From Thermodesulfobacteriota bacterium (lineage in GTDB: Bacteria; Desulfobacterota; BSN033; UBA1163): DNA of 10,334 nt. Under the pieces are notes generated by a model. It did no database searches, was not told the DNA's origin, and was given only the letters and a program-made list of their open reading frames with translations. The DNA lies in contig JASEIE010000130.1 of assembly GCA_030024065.1 (NCBI GenBank), forward strand, positions 1 through 10,334. Reading direction: 5' to 3'. Both the position numbers and the translations under genes were made by a program. Positions 1-6,389 of the stretch are shown one piece after another (the first letter of the stretch is position 1; each line of letters starts with the position of its first letter).

Positions 1-50
1 AGAGCCTCAGGGCGAACGGTGAGTCGAAGGGCTCAGCACGAACGGCTTAA
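1..50. repeat. REP-like intergenic repeat with direct and inverted parts
   Basis: The segment contains a 7-bp direct repeat CGAACGG at 13-19 and 39-45, and inverted GAGCC (2-6) / GGCTC (30-34). Its GAGCC...GTCGAAGGGCTC...CGAACGG wording resembles the palindromic intergenic repeats spread through many proteobacterial genomes; that resemblance is from memory. No coding frame is supported here. Whether it is dispersed cannot be judged from one copy. Confidence 0.35.
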
Positions 51-62
51 ATGAACAGAAGT

Positions 63-80
63 GTCCATACAATTATGGAC
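63..80. repeat. Small perfect hairpin downstream of rseP
   Basis: GTCCATA (63-69) and TATGGAC (74-80) form a perfect 7-bp stem with a 4-nt loop, about 45 bp beyond the rseP stop codon. No run of T follows it in the direction of rseP transcription, so it is not a standard intrinsic terminator. It could still mark the 3' end of the transcript. Confidence 0.35.
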
Positions 81-125
81 TGATTAGTAATCATCCTCAC
101 CCTGAACCGTCAAAGGGAGAGGGCT

Positions 126-1208
126 TTAGAAATTGAGGCCTCCTTCCGGAGAGAAGATGCGGATCAGATCATTATAGAAAGCAAAGAGCATCAGAAGGAT
201 GATGAGGATGAGGCCCACCTGTTGAGCGATCTCCATCTTCCTGATACCGATGGGTCTTCTCAGAATAGCCTCCAATGTCAGAAAGAGGAAATGACCTCCG
301 TCAAGGATGGGGATGGGAAAGAGGTTGATCACCCCGAGATTGATGCTGAGGATGGCCATGAAAATGGCCAGGCTCAACAACCCTCTCTTCGCTTGCTCTC
401 CAGCCATCTGGGCGATCAGAATGGGACCTCCGATCGTCTTTCCCGGAATCACCCCCTGGATTAGCTTCGCAATCCCCACCACGGTCAATTTGATTCCCTG
501 CCAGGTCTGGATCAGGCCGTTCCACAAGGCAACCGCAGGGTTGACTTTCTGGATGAGAACGTCTCCTGAATGGGTGATGCCAATCACAAAAGTGCTCACC
601 TCTTCTCCAAAGAGATTCTTCACTGTGGAGGCTTTTGGGGTGACCCTCATTTCAAGCATTTCGCCATCCCGTTTCACCCTTAGCATCAGTTCCTTCCCTT
701 TGCTATAACGGATGATTCTGGAGAGGTCCTCCCATTTCCTCACCTCTTTGCCGTCAATGGAGAGGACGAGATCTCCCTTTTTGAGACCTGCCATTTCTGC
801 AGGAAGGCCGGGATTCACCTCTCCCACCTTCGGAGGAGCGTAAGGGATACCGAAGAGGTTAATGGTAGAGAAGAGAGCCACAGCAAGGAAGAAGTTGAAG
901 AAGGGGCCAGCGCCGATGATCAATGCCCGTTTCCATATAGGCTGGTTTGAAAAGGAGCGGGAGAGGTCCTCCTCTCCAACTTTTTCTTCAGGATTCTCTC
1001 CGATGAGTTTGACAAATCCTCCCAGCGGGACAGCAGCGATCTGATATTGAGTCTCTCCGATCTTCCTTCCGAAGATTTTCGGTCCGAAACCAAGCGAGAA
1101 GGTGAGGACTCCTACCCTTAGTCTCTTTGCCAGAAAAAAGTGGCCCAGTTCATGGACGAAAATGAGAATTCCCAAAACGATGATGGTTGAGATGATGGTG
1201 GTCAACAC
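126..1208 (-). CDS. rseP: RIP metalloprotease RseP (site-2 protease family)
   Basis: This is a membrane zinc protease that cleaves transmembrane helices, by family knowledge anti-sigma factors and signal-peptide remnants, inside the cytoplasmic membrane. Numbered from the GTG start, the zinc motif HELGH is at residues 19-23 within the first hydrophobic segment. A GAGPFFNF motif follows at 99-106, one PDZ domain at about 127-190 (GLPAEMAGLKKGD), and the second metal-ligand motif NLFPIPILDGGH at 295-306, then a final hydrophobic helix. The protein is about 360 residues with a single PDZ domain, unlike the roughly 450-residue two-PDZ E. coli form. The reading frame is open to an ATG at 1253, 52 bp inside dxr. 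I prefer GTG at 1208 (or TTG at 1205), which overlaps the dxr stop and has a GAAGGG ribosome site just upstream. It is the last gene of the uppS-cdsA-dxr-rseP unit. Confidence 0.95.
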   Translation of the reverse strand: MLTTIISTIIVLGILIFVHELGHFFLAKRLRVGVLTFSLGFGPKIFGRKIGETQYQIAAVPLGGFVKLIGENPEEKVGEEDLSRSFSNQPIWKRALIIGAGPFFNFFLAVALFSTINLFGIPYAPPKVGEVNPGLPAEMAGLKKGDLVLSIDGKEVRKWEDLSRIIRYSKGKELMLRVKRDGEMLEMRVTPKASTVKNLFGEEVSTFVIGITHSGDVLIQKVNPAVALWNGLIQTWQGIKLTVVGIAKLIQGVIPGKTIGGPILIAQMAGEQAKRGLLSLAIFMAILSINLGVINLFPIPILDGGHFLFLTLEAILRRPIGIRKMEIAQQVGLILIILLMLFAFYNDLIRIFSPEGGLNF

Positions 1209-2365
1209 AGTTTTTTCCCTTCTATGATGGTTTTTGTCTTTTCTCTGGCCCACTGATCCGCTCTCAAGATATCTTCGATCGTGCGGATCGTCTTCACCTC
1301 ATGTTCTTCCATCACCCTCTGAAGAAGGGGAGGAACATCGGTGAATTTGATCCATCCCTCGAGGAACGCGTTCACTGCCACCTCATTGGCTGCATTAAGG
1401 ATGGCGGGCATGGTCTCTCCGATCTCGATCGATCGATAAGCCATCCGGAGGCAGGGGAATCTTTCAGGATCAGGGGGAGAAAAGGTGAGGGCGCCCACCC
1501 CAGAAAGGTCGAGGGAGGGCAGGTTAAGGTTCAGACGTTGAGGAAAAGAGAGGGCATAAGAGATCGGGATCCTCATGTCGGCAATCCCCATCTGGCCGAT
1601 GATGGAGCCATCGATATATTCCACCATGGAATGGATCACGCTCTGGGGATGGATCTGGACAGCGATCTTTTCCACGGGGATGTTGAAAAGCCAGTGGGCT
1701 TCAATGACCTCCAGACCCTTGTTCATCAAGGAAGCCGAGTCAATGGTGATCTTTCTTCCCATCTCCCAGTGAGGGTGATTGAGGGCCTCTTTTACAGTGA
1801 CATCATGGAGTTTGGAGAGGGGGAGGTGAAGGAAGGGTCCTCCTGATGCCGTGAGGATGAGACGGCGAATCTCCTCTTTTCTATGGCCGAGTAAAGCCTG
1901 AAAGATGGCGCTATGTTCGCTGTCCACAGGAAGAATCCGGGCGCCATTCTTCTCTGCCTCCTCTATGATGATCTTGCCGGCCATGACCAGCGATTCTTTG
2001 TTTGCCAGTGCAATAGCCTTTCCCGTCTTGACGGCTGAAAGGGTCGGGATGAGTCCCATTGCACCGACAATCGCGGAGACGACTTGATCCACTTCAGGAT
2101 GGGTCGCCACCCGGATGAGGCCTTCCACTCCGTGGACCACTTCAACAGACAGTCCCGAGAGTTCCCTTTGAAGATCTTCGGCTAACTCCTTATTGAGGAC
2201 CGAGACGACTTTCGGGCGGAACCGGAGGGTCTGCTGTTTGAGCAGCTGGGTATTGCGCCCCGCAGAGAGGCCGATGACCTCAAATTGTTCCGGGAACTGG
2301 CGGACGATATCCAGAGTGTTGACCCCGATCGAACCTGTGGAACCGAGGATGGCCAGACACTTCAT
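1202..2365 (-). CDS. dxr: 1-deoxy-D-xylulose 5-phosphate reductoisomerase
   Basis: This cytoplasmic enzyme converts 1-deoxy-D-xylulose 5-phosphate to 2-C-methyl-D-erythritol 4-phosphate with NADPH, the committed step of the MEP isoprenoid pathway. The N-terminus holds the nucleotide-binding motif GSTGSIG (residues 8-14), followed by ALANKESLVMAG (119-130). The divalent-metal ligands expected in the family are visible as D148 and E150 in LPVDSEHS and E219 in MNKGLEVIEAHW. The active-site motifs TASGGPF (172-178) and NHPHWEMGRKITIDSASL are intact. Its 387 residues match the usual family length. The ATG overlaps the cdsA stop as ATGA, with AAGGAG five bases upstream, so translation is probably coupled. 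Its product feeds isoprenoid precursors to the UppS reaction encoded upstream. Confidence 0.97.
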   Translation of the reverse strand: MKCLAILGSTGSIGVNTLDIVRQFPEQFEVIGLSAGRNTQLLKQQTLRFRPKVVSVLNKELAEDLQRELSGLSVEVVHGVEGLIRVATHPEVDQVVSAIVGAMGLIPTLSAVKTGKAIALANKESLVMAGKIIIEEAEKNGARILPVDSEHSAIFQALLGHRKEEIRRLILTASGGPFLHLPLSKLHDVTVKEALNHPHWEMGRKITIDSASLMNKGLEVIEAHWLFNIPVEKIAVQIHPQSVIHSMVEYIDGSIIGQMGIADMRIPISYALSFPQRLNLNLPSLDLSGVGALTFSPPDPERFPCLRMAYRSIEIGETMPAILNAANEVAVNAFLEGWIKFTDVPPLLQRVMEEHEVKTIRTIEDILRADQWAREKTKTIIEGKKLC

Positions 2366-3180
2366 GGGGTCTCCTTCAAGAGATAGGGGAGGATATGGTA
2401 GAAGAAAGGAGCGGAGAAGAGAAAACTGTCAATGCGATCGAGTATTCCGCCATGGCCCGGGAAGAGGGTCCCTGAATCCTTCACCTGGGCACTCCGTTTC
2501 AGCATTGACTCGGTGAAGTCTCCCAGCTGGCCCAGAACTCCCAGGCCAATGGTAACGAGGATACAAATTCCTCTGTCGAAATAGGGGATGAACAACAGCG
2601 CATAGGCCAGTCCAATGATGACCGACCCGAGGATCGCTCCCACCAGCCCTTCATAGGTTTTGTTCGGGCTGATCTTCGGGTAGAGTTTATGTCTGCCCAA
2701 GAGAGTACCGCTGAAAAGGGCGAAGATATCTCCGGCCCAGATCGTGATGATCAGGAAGAGAACCCATATTCTCCCATCTGTCTGGTTTCGGATGAGGATG
2801 ATATGGGAGAGGAGAAATCCGACATAGAAAATCCCGAAGAAGGTGACGCCTAAATTGGGAATGACGGATGAGAGGTTCCGAGAGGTGGCCATAAAGAGGA
2901 CGGAGAGAATAAGGAGGGTGAGGGCGAGGAGAGGAGAGAGGATTCTTGCCTCTCCATAGGAAAAAAGGATGGAAAGGATCAATCCCAGTCCAATCCCGAT
3001 GAGACGTTCGATCCGTCCGGATTGAGGAAGGGCGAGGTTAAAAAATTCGAGAAGGCCAAGGAGGGTGGTGATGAGAACCATCAGGGTAAAAAGGATGGAA
3101 GGTCCTAATGCGATCAGAAGGACGAAGGGAGGGATAATGAGGAGCGCTGTCCACACCTTCTTTTTTTCGATTTTGCCCAT
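2362..3180 (-). CDS. cdsA: Phosphatidate cytidylyltransferase (CDP-diglyceride synthase)
   Basis: This integral membrane enzyme makes CDP-diacylglycerol from phosphatidic acid and CTP, the branch point for all phospholipids. The 272 residues contain about seven or eight hydrophobic segments. The conserved SPNKTYEG stretch is at 171-178. The family signature begins at S225 (SMLKRSAQVKDSG) and ends with PGHGGILDRID at 241-251, carrying the aspartates expected to bind Mg2+ ions. The stop codon overlaps the dxr start by four bases. The upstream side is unusual for this cluster: a 137-bp non-coding spacer with repeats separates it from uppS. The ribosome site before the ATG is weak (AAAAAGCG), so the start is slightly uncertain. 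Confidence 0.96.
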   Translation of the reverse strand: MGKIEKKKVWTALLIIPPFVLLIALGPSILFTLMVLITTLLGLLEFFNLALPQSGRIERLIGIGLGLILSILFSYGEARILSPLLALTLLILSVLFMATSRNLSSVIPNLGVTFFGIFYVGFLLSHIILIRNQTDGRIWVLFLIITIWAGDIFALFSGTLLGRHKLYPKISPNKTYEGLVGAILGSVIIGLAYALLFIPYFDRGICILVTIGLGVLGQLGDFTESMLKRSAQVKDSGTLFPGHGGILDRIDSFLFSAPFFYHILPYLLKETP

Positions 3181-3203
3181 ACGCTTTTTAAATTCGGAAT
3201 TCG

Positions 3204-3222
3204 CCTGCCTACCGCAGGCAGG
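3204..3222. repeat. Perfect 7-bp hairpin in uppS-cdsA spacer
   Basis: CCTGCCT (3204-3210) and AGGCAGG (3216-3222) form a perfect 7-bp GC-rich stem with a 5-nt loop. It lies 24 bp upstream of the cdsA start on the transcribed strand. There is no T-tract, so it is not a terminator. It resembles a common dispersed intergenic palindrome and may affect cdsA translation or mRNA stability. Confidence 0.5.
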
Positions 3223-3316
3223 GATTGCGGATTTCGGAATGGATCATTTTAAGTCTCAGGTTGTTAATCAAAACTCAATTTTATTTCGCATTTCGCATTC
3301 CGCAATCTGCAATCGC
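3221..3316. repeat. Imperfect 20-bp inverted repeat and heptamer-phased repeats
   Basis: Positions 3221-3240 match the reverse complement of 3297-3316 at 17 of 20 bases, enclosing 56 bp. The right part, 3283-3316, is itself a degenerate 7-bp tandem array (ATTTCGC, ATTTCGC, ATTCCGC, AATCTGC, AATCGC). In the uppS-cdsA transcript the two arms could pair into a long hairpin. The right arm ends one base before the uppS stop codon. Nothing in the spacer looks coding. Confidence 0.5.
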
Positions 3317-3317
3317 T

Positions 3318-4061
3318 TTATTCTTCTATGCCATTGATCTGTTCGCTGGTCAGGCCGAACCTTCTCTCTCTCGATTGATAATCGGCGATCGCTTTCAGGA
3401 GTTCTTCCCGATTGAAATCGGGCCAGAGGGTTTCGGTCACATAGAGTTCTGTATAAGCGATCTGATAGAGAAGGAAGTTGGAAATGCGAAATTCACCGCT
3501 AGTCCGAATGAGAAGATCAGGATCGGGCAGTCCCCATGTCCAGAGATACTTTGCGAAAAACTGCTGGTCGATATCCTCCTCTTTAATCTTCCCCTTTCTT
3601 AAATCGGAGAGAATCCCCTGAACGGCATGGAGTATCTCCGCACGGCCTCCATAACTCAATGCCAGATTGAGAATCATCCCGCCACAGTTTTCCGTCCGTT
3701 TGATCGTCTTTTCCAGGGTGGTGTGGACATCGGAGGGAAGGTCCTCCACTTTGCCAATAATAGAGAGACGAATATTATTCTGAACCATCTCCTCGCACTC
3801 TTTGGCAAGATATTCCTTCAATAGCCGCATCAATGCCTCAACCTCCTCCCTGGGCCTTCTCCAGTTTTCAACGGAGAAGGCGTAGAGGGTTAAAACCTTG
3901 ATTCCAAGTTCGCGACAGGCCGTGACCACTTCTCTCACAGCATCGACTCCCTTGATATGGCCGCTGATCCGGCTGAGGTTCTTCTTTTTAGCCCAGCGGC
4001 CATTTCCATCCATGATGATGGCGATATGATGGGGAATTCTCTCCTGATCGATCTCTTCCAT
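3318..4061 (-). CDS. uppS: Di-trans,poly-cis-undecaprenyl-diphosphate synthase (isoprenyl transferase)
   Basis: This cytoplasmic cis-prenyltransferase adds isopentenyl diphosphate to farnesyl diphosphate to make the C55 carrier lipid for peptidoglycan and O-antigen. The catalytic motif IIMDGNGRWA starts at residue 15, with the essential aspartate at D18. SGH, LTLYAFSVENWRRP (57-70) and LNLALSYGGR (131-140) follow. The diphosphate-binding arginines are visible in IRTSGEFRISNFLLYQ (R186, R192), and the C-terminal ELYVTETLWPDF is intact. The 247 residues match the family length. The ATG at 4061 is preceded by GGATGA. No frr, pyrH or tsf lies upstream, where many proteobacteria have them; a divergent HD-domain gene is found instead, so uppS is probably the first gene of this operon. 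Confidence 0.97.
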   Translation of the reverse strand: MEEIDQERIPHHIAIIMDGNGRWAKKKNLSRISGHIKGVDAVREVVTACRELGIKVLTLYAFSVENWRRPREEVEALMRLLKEYLAKECEEMVQNNIRLSIIGKVEDLPSDVHTTLEKTIKRTENCGGMILNLALSYGGRAEILHAVQGILSDLRKGKIKEEDIDQQFFAKYLWTWGLPDPDLLIRTSGEFRISNFLLYQIAYTELYVTETLWPDFNREELLKAIADYQSRERRFGLTSEQINGIEE

Positions 4062-4097
4062 AAATCATCCAATCCTGTTAGAATCGAAGCGAAGAAA

Positions 4098-4125
4098 ATG
4101 GTTCGAGGTAGATTTCTCGAACCAT
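4098..4125 (-). promoter_or_regulatory. Perfect 10-bp inverted repeat in the uppS leader
   Basis: ATGGTTCGAG (4098-4107) and CTCGAACCAT (4116-4125) are exact reverse complements around an 8-nt loop, 37 bp upstream of uppS. On the minus strand the stem is followed by TTTTCTT, terminator-like, but no gene lies upstream to terminate. If the promoter proposed at 4134-4162 is right, the stem would sit at the very 5' end of the operon mRNA, where it could stabilise the message. Alternatively it is an operator for a dimeric regulator. Confidence 0.5.
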
Positions 4126-4133
4126 ACCCTATT

Positions 4134-4162
4134 TAATTACCATATCGGAGGGCGATTTTCAA
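4134..4162 (-). promoter_or_regulatory. Possible sigma-70-type promoter for uppS operon
   Basis: On the minus strand TTGAAA (4157-4162, five of six bases of the -35 consensus) is separated by exactly 17 bp from AT-rich TAATTA (4134-4139), a poor -10 match. It lies about 70 bp upstream of uppS, just before the 10-bp inverted repeat. The -35 box and spacing support it; the -10 match does not, so confidence is low. Confidence 0.25.
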
Positions 4163-4215
4163 TCAATGAGTGAGCTTGGACACCAATTTTTCATTAGACA
4201 GTTCAAAGAGGGTCA

Positions 4216-4770
4216 ATGATGCTAAGTGAAAATATGAACACTAATCCAGAAGGCTTATCGGTAAGACGGTTGAATCGTATTCTTACGATGCTCCTTTCGG
4301 AGATGAAAGATCTTCCAGATGAGGGAAGGGATTTTCCCATTCGTTGGAACATCATGCACATGTATTCGAGCTCCCAGCTTGCAAAGATTTTAGCGATTCG
4401 CCGGGGGATTGATCCAGAATTAGCTGGCATCGCTGCTGCCCTTCACGATATCGGTGTGGTGATGAACAAAAAGAGGGATGAGCATGCGCAGGTTGCAGAG
4501 AGATATGTTCATGATATCTTAGAACAATACAATGCCAAAGGGGGAATAACACTTCCGAGGATTACAAAAGAAGAGGAGGACCAGATCGTCAAAGCCATTA
4601 CACAACATGATGATAAATGGATCGACTCTGGGGACCCCTTCGTTGAACTCTTAAAGGATGTGGATTCTTTGGACCGGTATCTTCACGGGGTCAAAACCGA
4701 GGGAGCCTACCTTGAGAGATGTCAACGAACGATGAAGGAGCTGGAGTTGTTCCCTCATCCCAAGCGATAA
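4216..4770 (+). CDS. HD-domain protein (putative metal-dependent phosphohydrolase)
   Basis: This is a 184-residue soluble protein of the HD superfamily, whose members hydrolyse phosphate esters such as nucleotides or cyclic dinucleotides with bound metals. The ligands in order are H48 (in NIMHMYSS), the HD doublet H77-D78 (in AALHDIGVV), H90, H131 (in TQHDDKW) and D150 (in LKDVDSLDRYLHG). The spacing suits a single complete HD domain with no sensor or output domain attached. The substrate cannot be named from sequence. It is the only plus-strand gene here, divergent from uppS and convergent with the 4Fe-4S gene. Two adjacent ATG codons (4216, 4219) could start it; GAGG lies just upstream. I have no gene symbol for it. 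Confidence 0.85.
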   Translation: MMLSENMNTNPEGLSVRRLNRILTMLLSEMKDLPDEGRDFPIRWNIMHMYSSSQLAKILAIRRGIDPELAGIAAALHDIGVVMNKKRDEHAQVAERYVHDILEQYNAKGGITLPRITKEEEDQIVKAITQHDDKWIDSGDPFVELLKDVDSLDRYLHGVKTEGAYLERCQRTMKELELFPHPKR

Positions 4771-4779
4771 CGGAATAAT

Positions 4780-4807
4780 AAATTCGAGTTATGAAATTCG
4801 AAATCAT
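4780..4807. repeat. Short 7-bp-phased direct repeat between convergent genes
   Basis: AAATTCGA occurs at 4780-4787 and again at 4794-4801, exactly 14 bp apart, in the 67-bp gap between the HD gene and the convergent 4Fe-4S gene. The spacing (two times seven) and AATTCG wording echo the heptamer repeat in the uppS-cdsA spacer. No clear terminator is visible in this gap. Confidence 0.3.
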
Positions 4808-4837
4808 AGCAAAATTTAAAACAGGGTTGGATTTGAA

Positions 4838-5668
4838 TCAAAGGCCAACAGGACAATGGATGATACATCGGCCACAGTAAGGCCCCTGCCTTTCAAGCCT
4901 CTGCCAGGGGTCTTCCTCCTTCAGCCTTTGGAGATAAGTCTCTCCATTAACCTCCCCTGATCCGTCGTATTCTGTATAACCCAGGGTGAGTTTGGCGTGG
5001 CCCTGTTCTCCAATTCTGCATCTCCATTTATCGATGGTTGAATACCGGTAGCGGGTACCTCCGATCTCAAGCTCCACCCCCTCCTCTGGATGAATTGCTT
5101 TGACCGGGCATACCTTTACACAGACCATACAGTTCTCACCTTTGCATAAGCTTTCGGTTAAGAGAGGATCCTCTTTGATCTCTGCATTGGTGATGACACT
5201 TCCCAATCTCAATCTCGGTCCAAATTGAGGGGTGAGAAGGAGGGACTGCCAGCCAAAATTGCCCAGTCCGGAAGCCACTGCCGCATGGCGATTGGAAAAG
5301 ACACCCATCAGTCTTCTATATTCTGCAGGTGGGCTGCTTGGGATCGGGACGGCGATAAACTTCTTTTCCTCGAGGAGCTTGGCGATCTTGAAAGCGCATT
5401 GGTTAAGAAGTGTGTTGAGCAAGTTATATCCAAAGATCATGTAAATATAGATCGACGGTCTCAGCCCTTCGTATGCCTTGATGTTTGCTTCCCTGACTCC
5501 CTTCCTTATGCCGATTCCGAAAGAGATCACAGTCTTTGCATCTTTCAATAAGTCGGTGGGTCTCTTTCCAGGGGGTGCCTCTCTGAATCTTTCGACAGAT
5601 GAAAACCCGATGAGGTCGATATCGTTCTCCCTGGCCAACCTCTGAATTTTCTGCTTCAGTCCTTTCAT
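4838..5668 (-). CDS. QueG-like 4Fe-4S protein (paralogue 1)
   Basis: This is a soluble iron-sulfur protein with the fold of epoxyqueuosine reductase (COG1600-type), from the ATG at 5668. The core motif GLGNFGWQSLLLTPQFGPRLRLG (from residue 134) corresponds to the GxGKN-T-L...GSW-FLGE region of QueG. Ferredoxin-type cysteines are C175, C180, C183 and C187 (the last before Pro), then C217 (KWRCR), C265, C268 and C272, enough for two [4Fe-4S] clusters. A roughly 45-residue insertion separates C217 from the final cysteines. The QueG VDTxP motif with its catalytic aspartate is not seen; PSSPPAEYR stands in its place. The C-terminal HEAT-like region of true QueG is absent. A tRNA role is therefore doubtful and the substrate is unknown. 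The frame is open to an ATG at 5686 overlapping the upstream stop, but ATG 5668 has the better ribosome site (GGGAG, 6 nt). Confidence 0.8.
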   Translation of the reverse strand: MKGLKQKIQRLARENDIDLIGFSSVERFREAPPGKRPTDLLKDAKTVISFGIGIRKGVREANIKAYEGLRPSIYIYMIFGYNLLNTLLNQCAFKIAKLLEEKKFIAVPIPSSPPAEYRRLMGVFSNRHAAVASGLGNFGWQSLLLTPQFGPRLRLGSVITNAEIKEDPLLTESLCKGENCMVCVKVCPVKAIHPEEGVELEIGGTRYRYSTIDKWRCRIGEQGHAKLTLGYTEYDGSGEVNGETYLQRLKEEDPWQRLERQGPYCGRCIIHCPVGL

Positions 5669-5682
5669 TGTTTGCTCCCGCT

Positions 5683-6375
5683 TCATCCCAAGACCTCATC
5701 ACAGGCTTTAATACACATTCCGCAGGTCAATCCCGCCTGACGGTAAGTTCGACAAGCGAATTTGTTCATGGAGTAGGCTTCATCCGGTCCGGGGATATGA
5801 ATGGCTTGGGCAGGACATTGTTGGATACAGGCGTCGCAATGGATACAATAATCTTTTGGCTTCCTAAAAGAACCTTCTAAGGGAGCTTCGGTCAGTAAAC
5901 AGGCCAACCTCACCCGGGGACCATAATCGGGTGTGATCAATAGACTATGTCTTCCAATCGTTCCCAACCCAGCCAGCTGCCCTGCATGTTTATACGAAAA
6001 GATGGCCGTCAGAGTTCTCTGGTCGGTCGGGCATCCTTTGGCCGGCAGGGGCAAATCTTGATAACCCTCTTTCTGGAAAAAACCAGCTAAATGGTGGAAA
6101 ACTTTATTCAATTGACCATTGAGATAATCGCTATGAGGAACAAGCAGCTCTCCGTATTCAGCTTCTCCAGCCTCCTTGGAAGGGTTCAGCAGGGATACCA
6201 CCTCTTTGTATATTTCCTTGCCTACAACCACAACGGATCTTACCTTCGGTAAAAGGGAAGTGGCCCTGCTTTTTAGCTCCTTTGAATTGCAGGTCTCTAA
6301 AGAGACCACTCCTAACAGTTCTACCTCCAACTTATCCTTTATCTCTTGAATGGAAGATTTATCGAATTTCGCCAT
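5683..6375 (-). CDS. QueG-like 4Fe-4S protein (paralogue 2)
   Basis: This 230-residue protein, from the ATG at 6375, is a diverged tandem paralogue of the downstream neighbour. It shares GLGTIGRHSLLITPDYGPRVRLA (from residue 136). Its cysteines are C177, C180, C183, C187 (CIHCDACIQQCP), C208 (KFACR), C218, C221 and C225 (CGMCIKAC), fitting two [4Fe-4S] clusters with C208 as the detached first ligand of the second. There is no signal peptide or membrane segment, so it should be cytoplasmic. The frame opens with a GTG at 6393 overlapping the OsmC stop, but AAGGAG lies 8 nt before the ATG at 6375, which I prefer. Its stop codon overlaps the next reading frame. The probable role is electron transfer or a small reductase coupled to the adjacent OsmC-like selenoprotein; this is inference from gene order only. 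Confidence 0.8.
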   Translation of the reverse strand: MAKFDKSSIQEIKDKLEVELLGVVSLETCNSKELKSRATSLLPKVRSVVVVGKEIYKEVVSLLNPSKEAGEAEYGELLVPHSDYLNGQLNKVFHHLAGFFQKEGYQDLPLPAKGCPTDQRTLTAIFSYKHAGQLAGLGTIGRHSLLITPDYGPRVRLACLLTEAPLEGSFRKPKDYCIHCDACIQQCPAQAIHIPGPDEAYSMNKFACRTYRQAGLTCGMCIKACDEVLG

Positions 6376-6389
6376 TGAGTTGATCTCCT

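Noticed and set aside
63..80. Hairpin after rseP as intrinsic terminator
   Set aside because: No T-run follows the stem on the minus strand.
1209..1253. N-terminal extension of rseP to the ATG at 1253
   Set aside because: It adds a charged stretch (MGQRKDKNHHRREK) not typical of RseP, and would lie deep within dxr. A GTG/TTG at the dxr stop has a suitable ribosome site.
1301..1846. 181-codon plus-strand open frame inside dxr
   Set aside because: It is antisense to the highly conserved dxr gene, lacks recognisable motifs and is a shadow of dxr codon use.
4098..4125. tRNA T-arm or tRNA fragment, because of GGTTCGA
   Set aside because: There is no acceptor stem, anticodon arm or D-arm around it; it is a simple palindrome.
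4838..4840. TGA stop of paralogue 1 considered as a second selenocysteine codon
   Set aside because: The protein already ends naturally after CPVGL, and the frame beyond runs through the spacer into the antisense of the HD gene with no family resemblance.
4838..6375. Calling either 4Fe-4S protein queG
   Set aside because: The catalytic aspartate motif and the C-terminal domain of true QueG are not visible, so the symbol would overstate the evidence.
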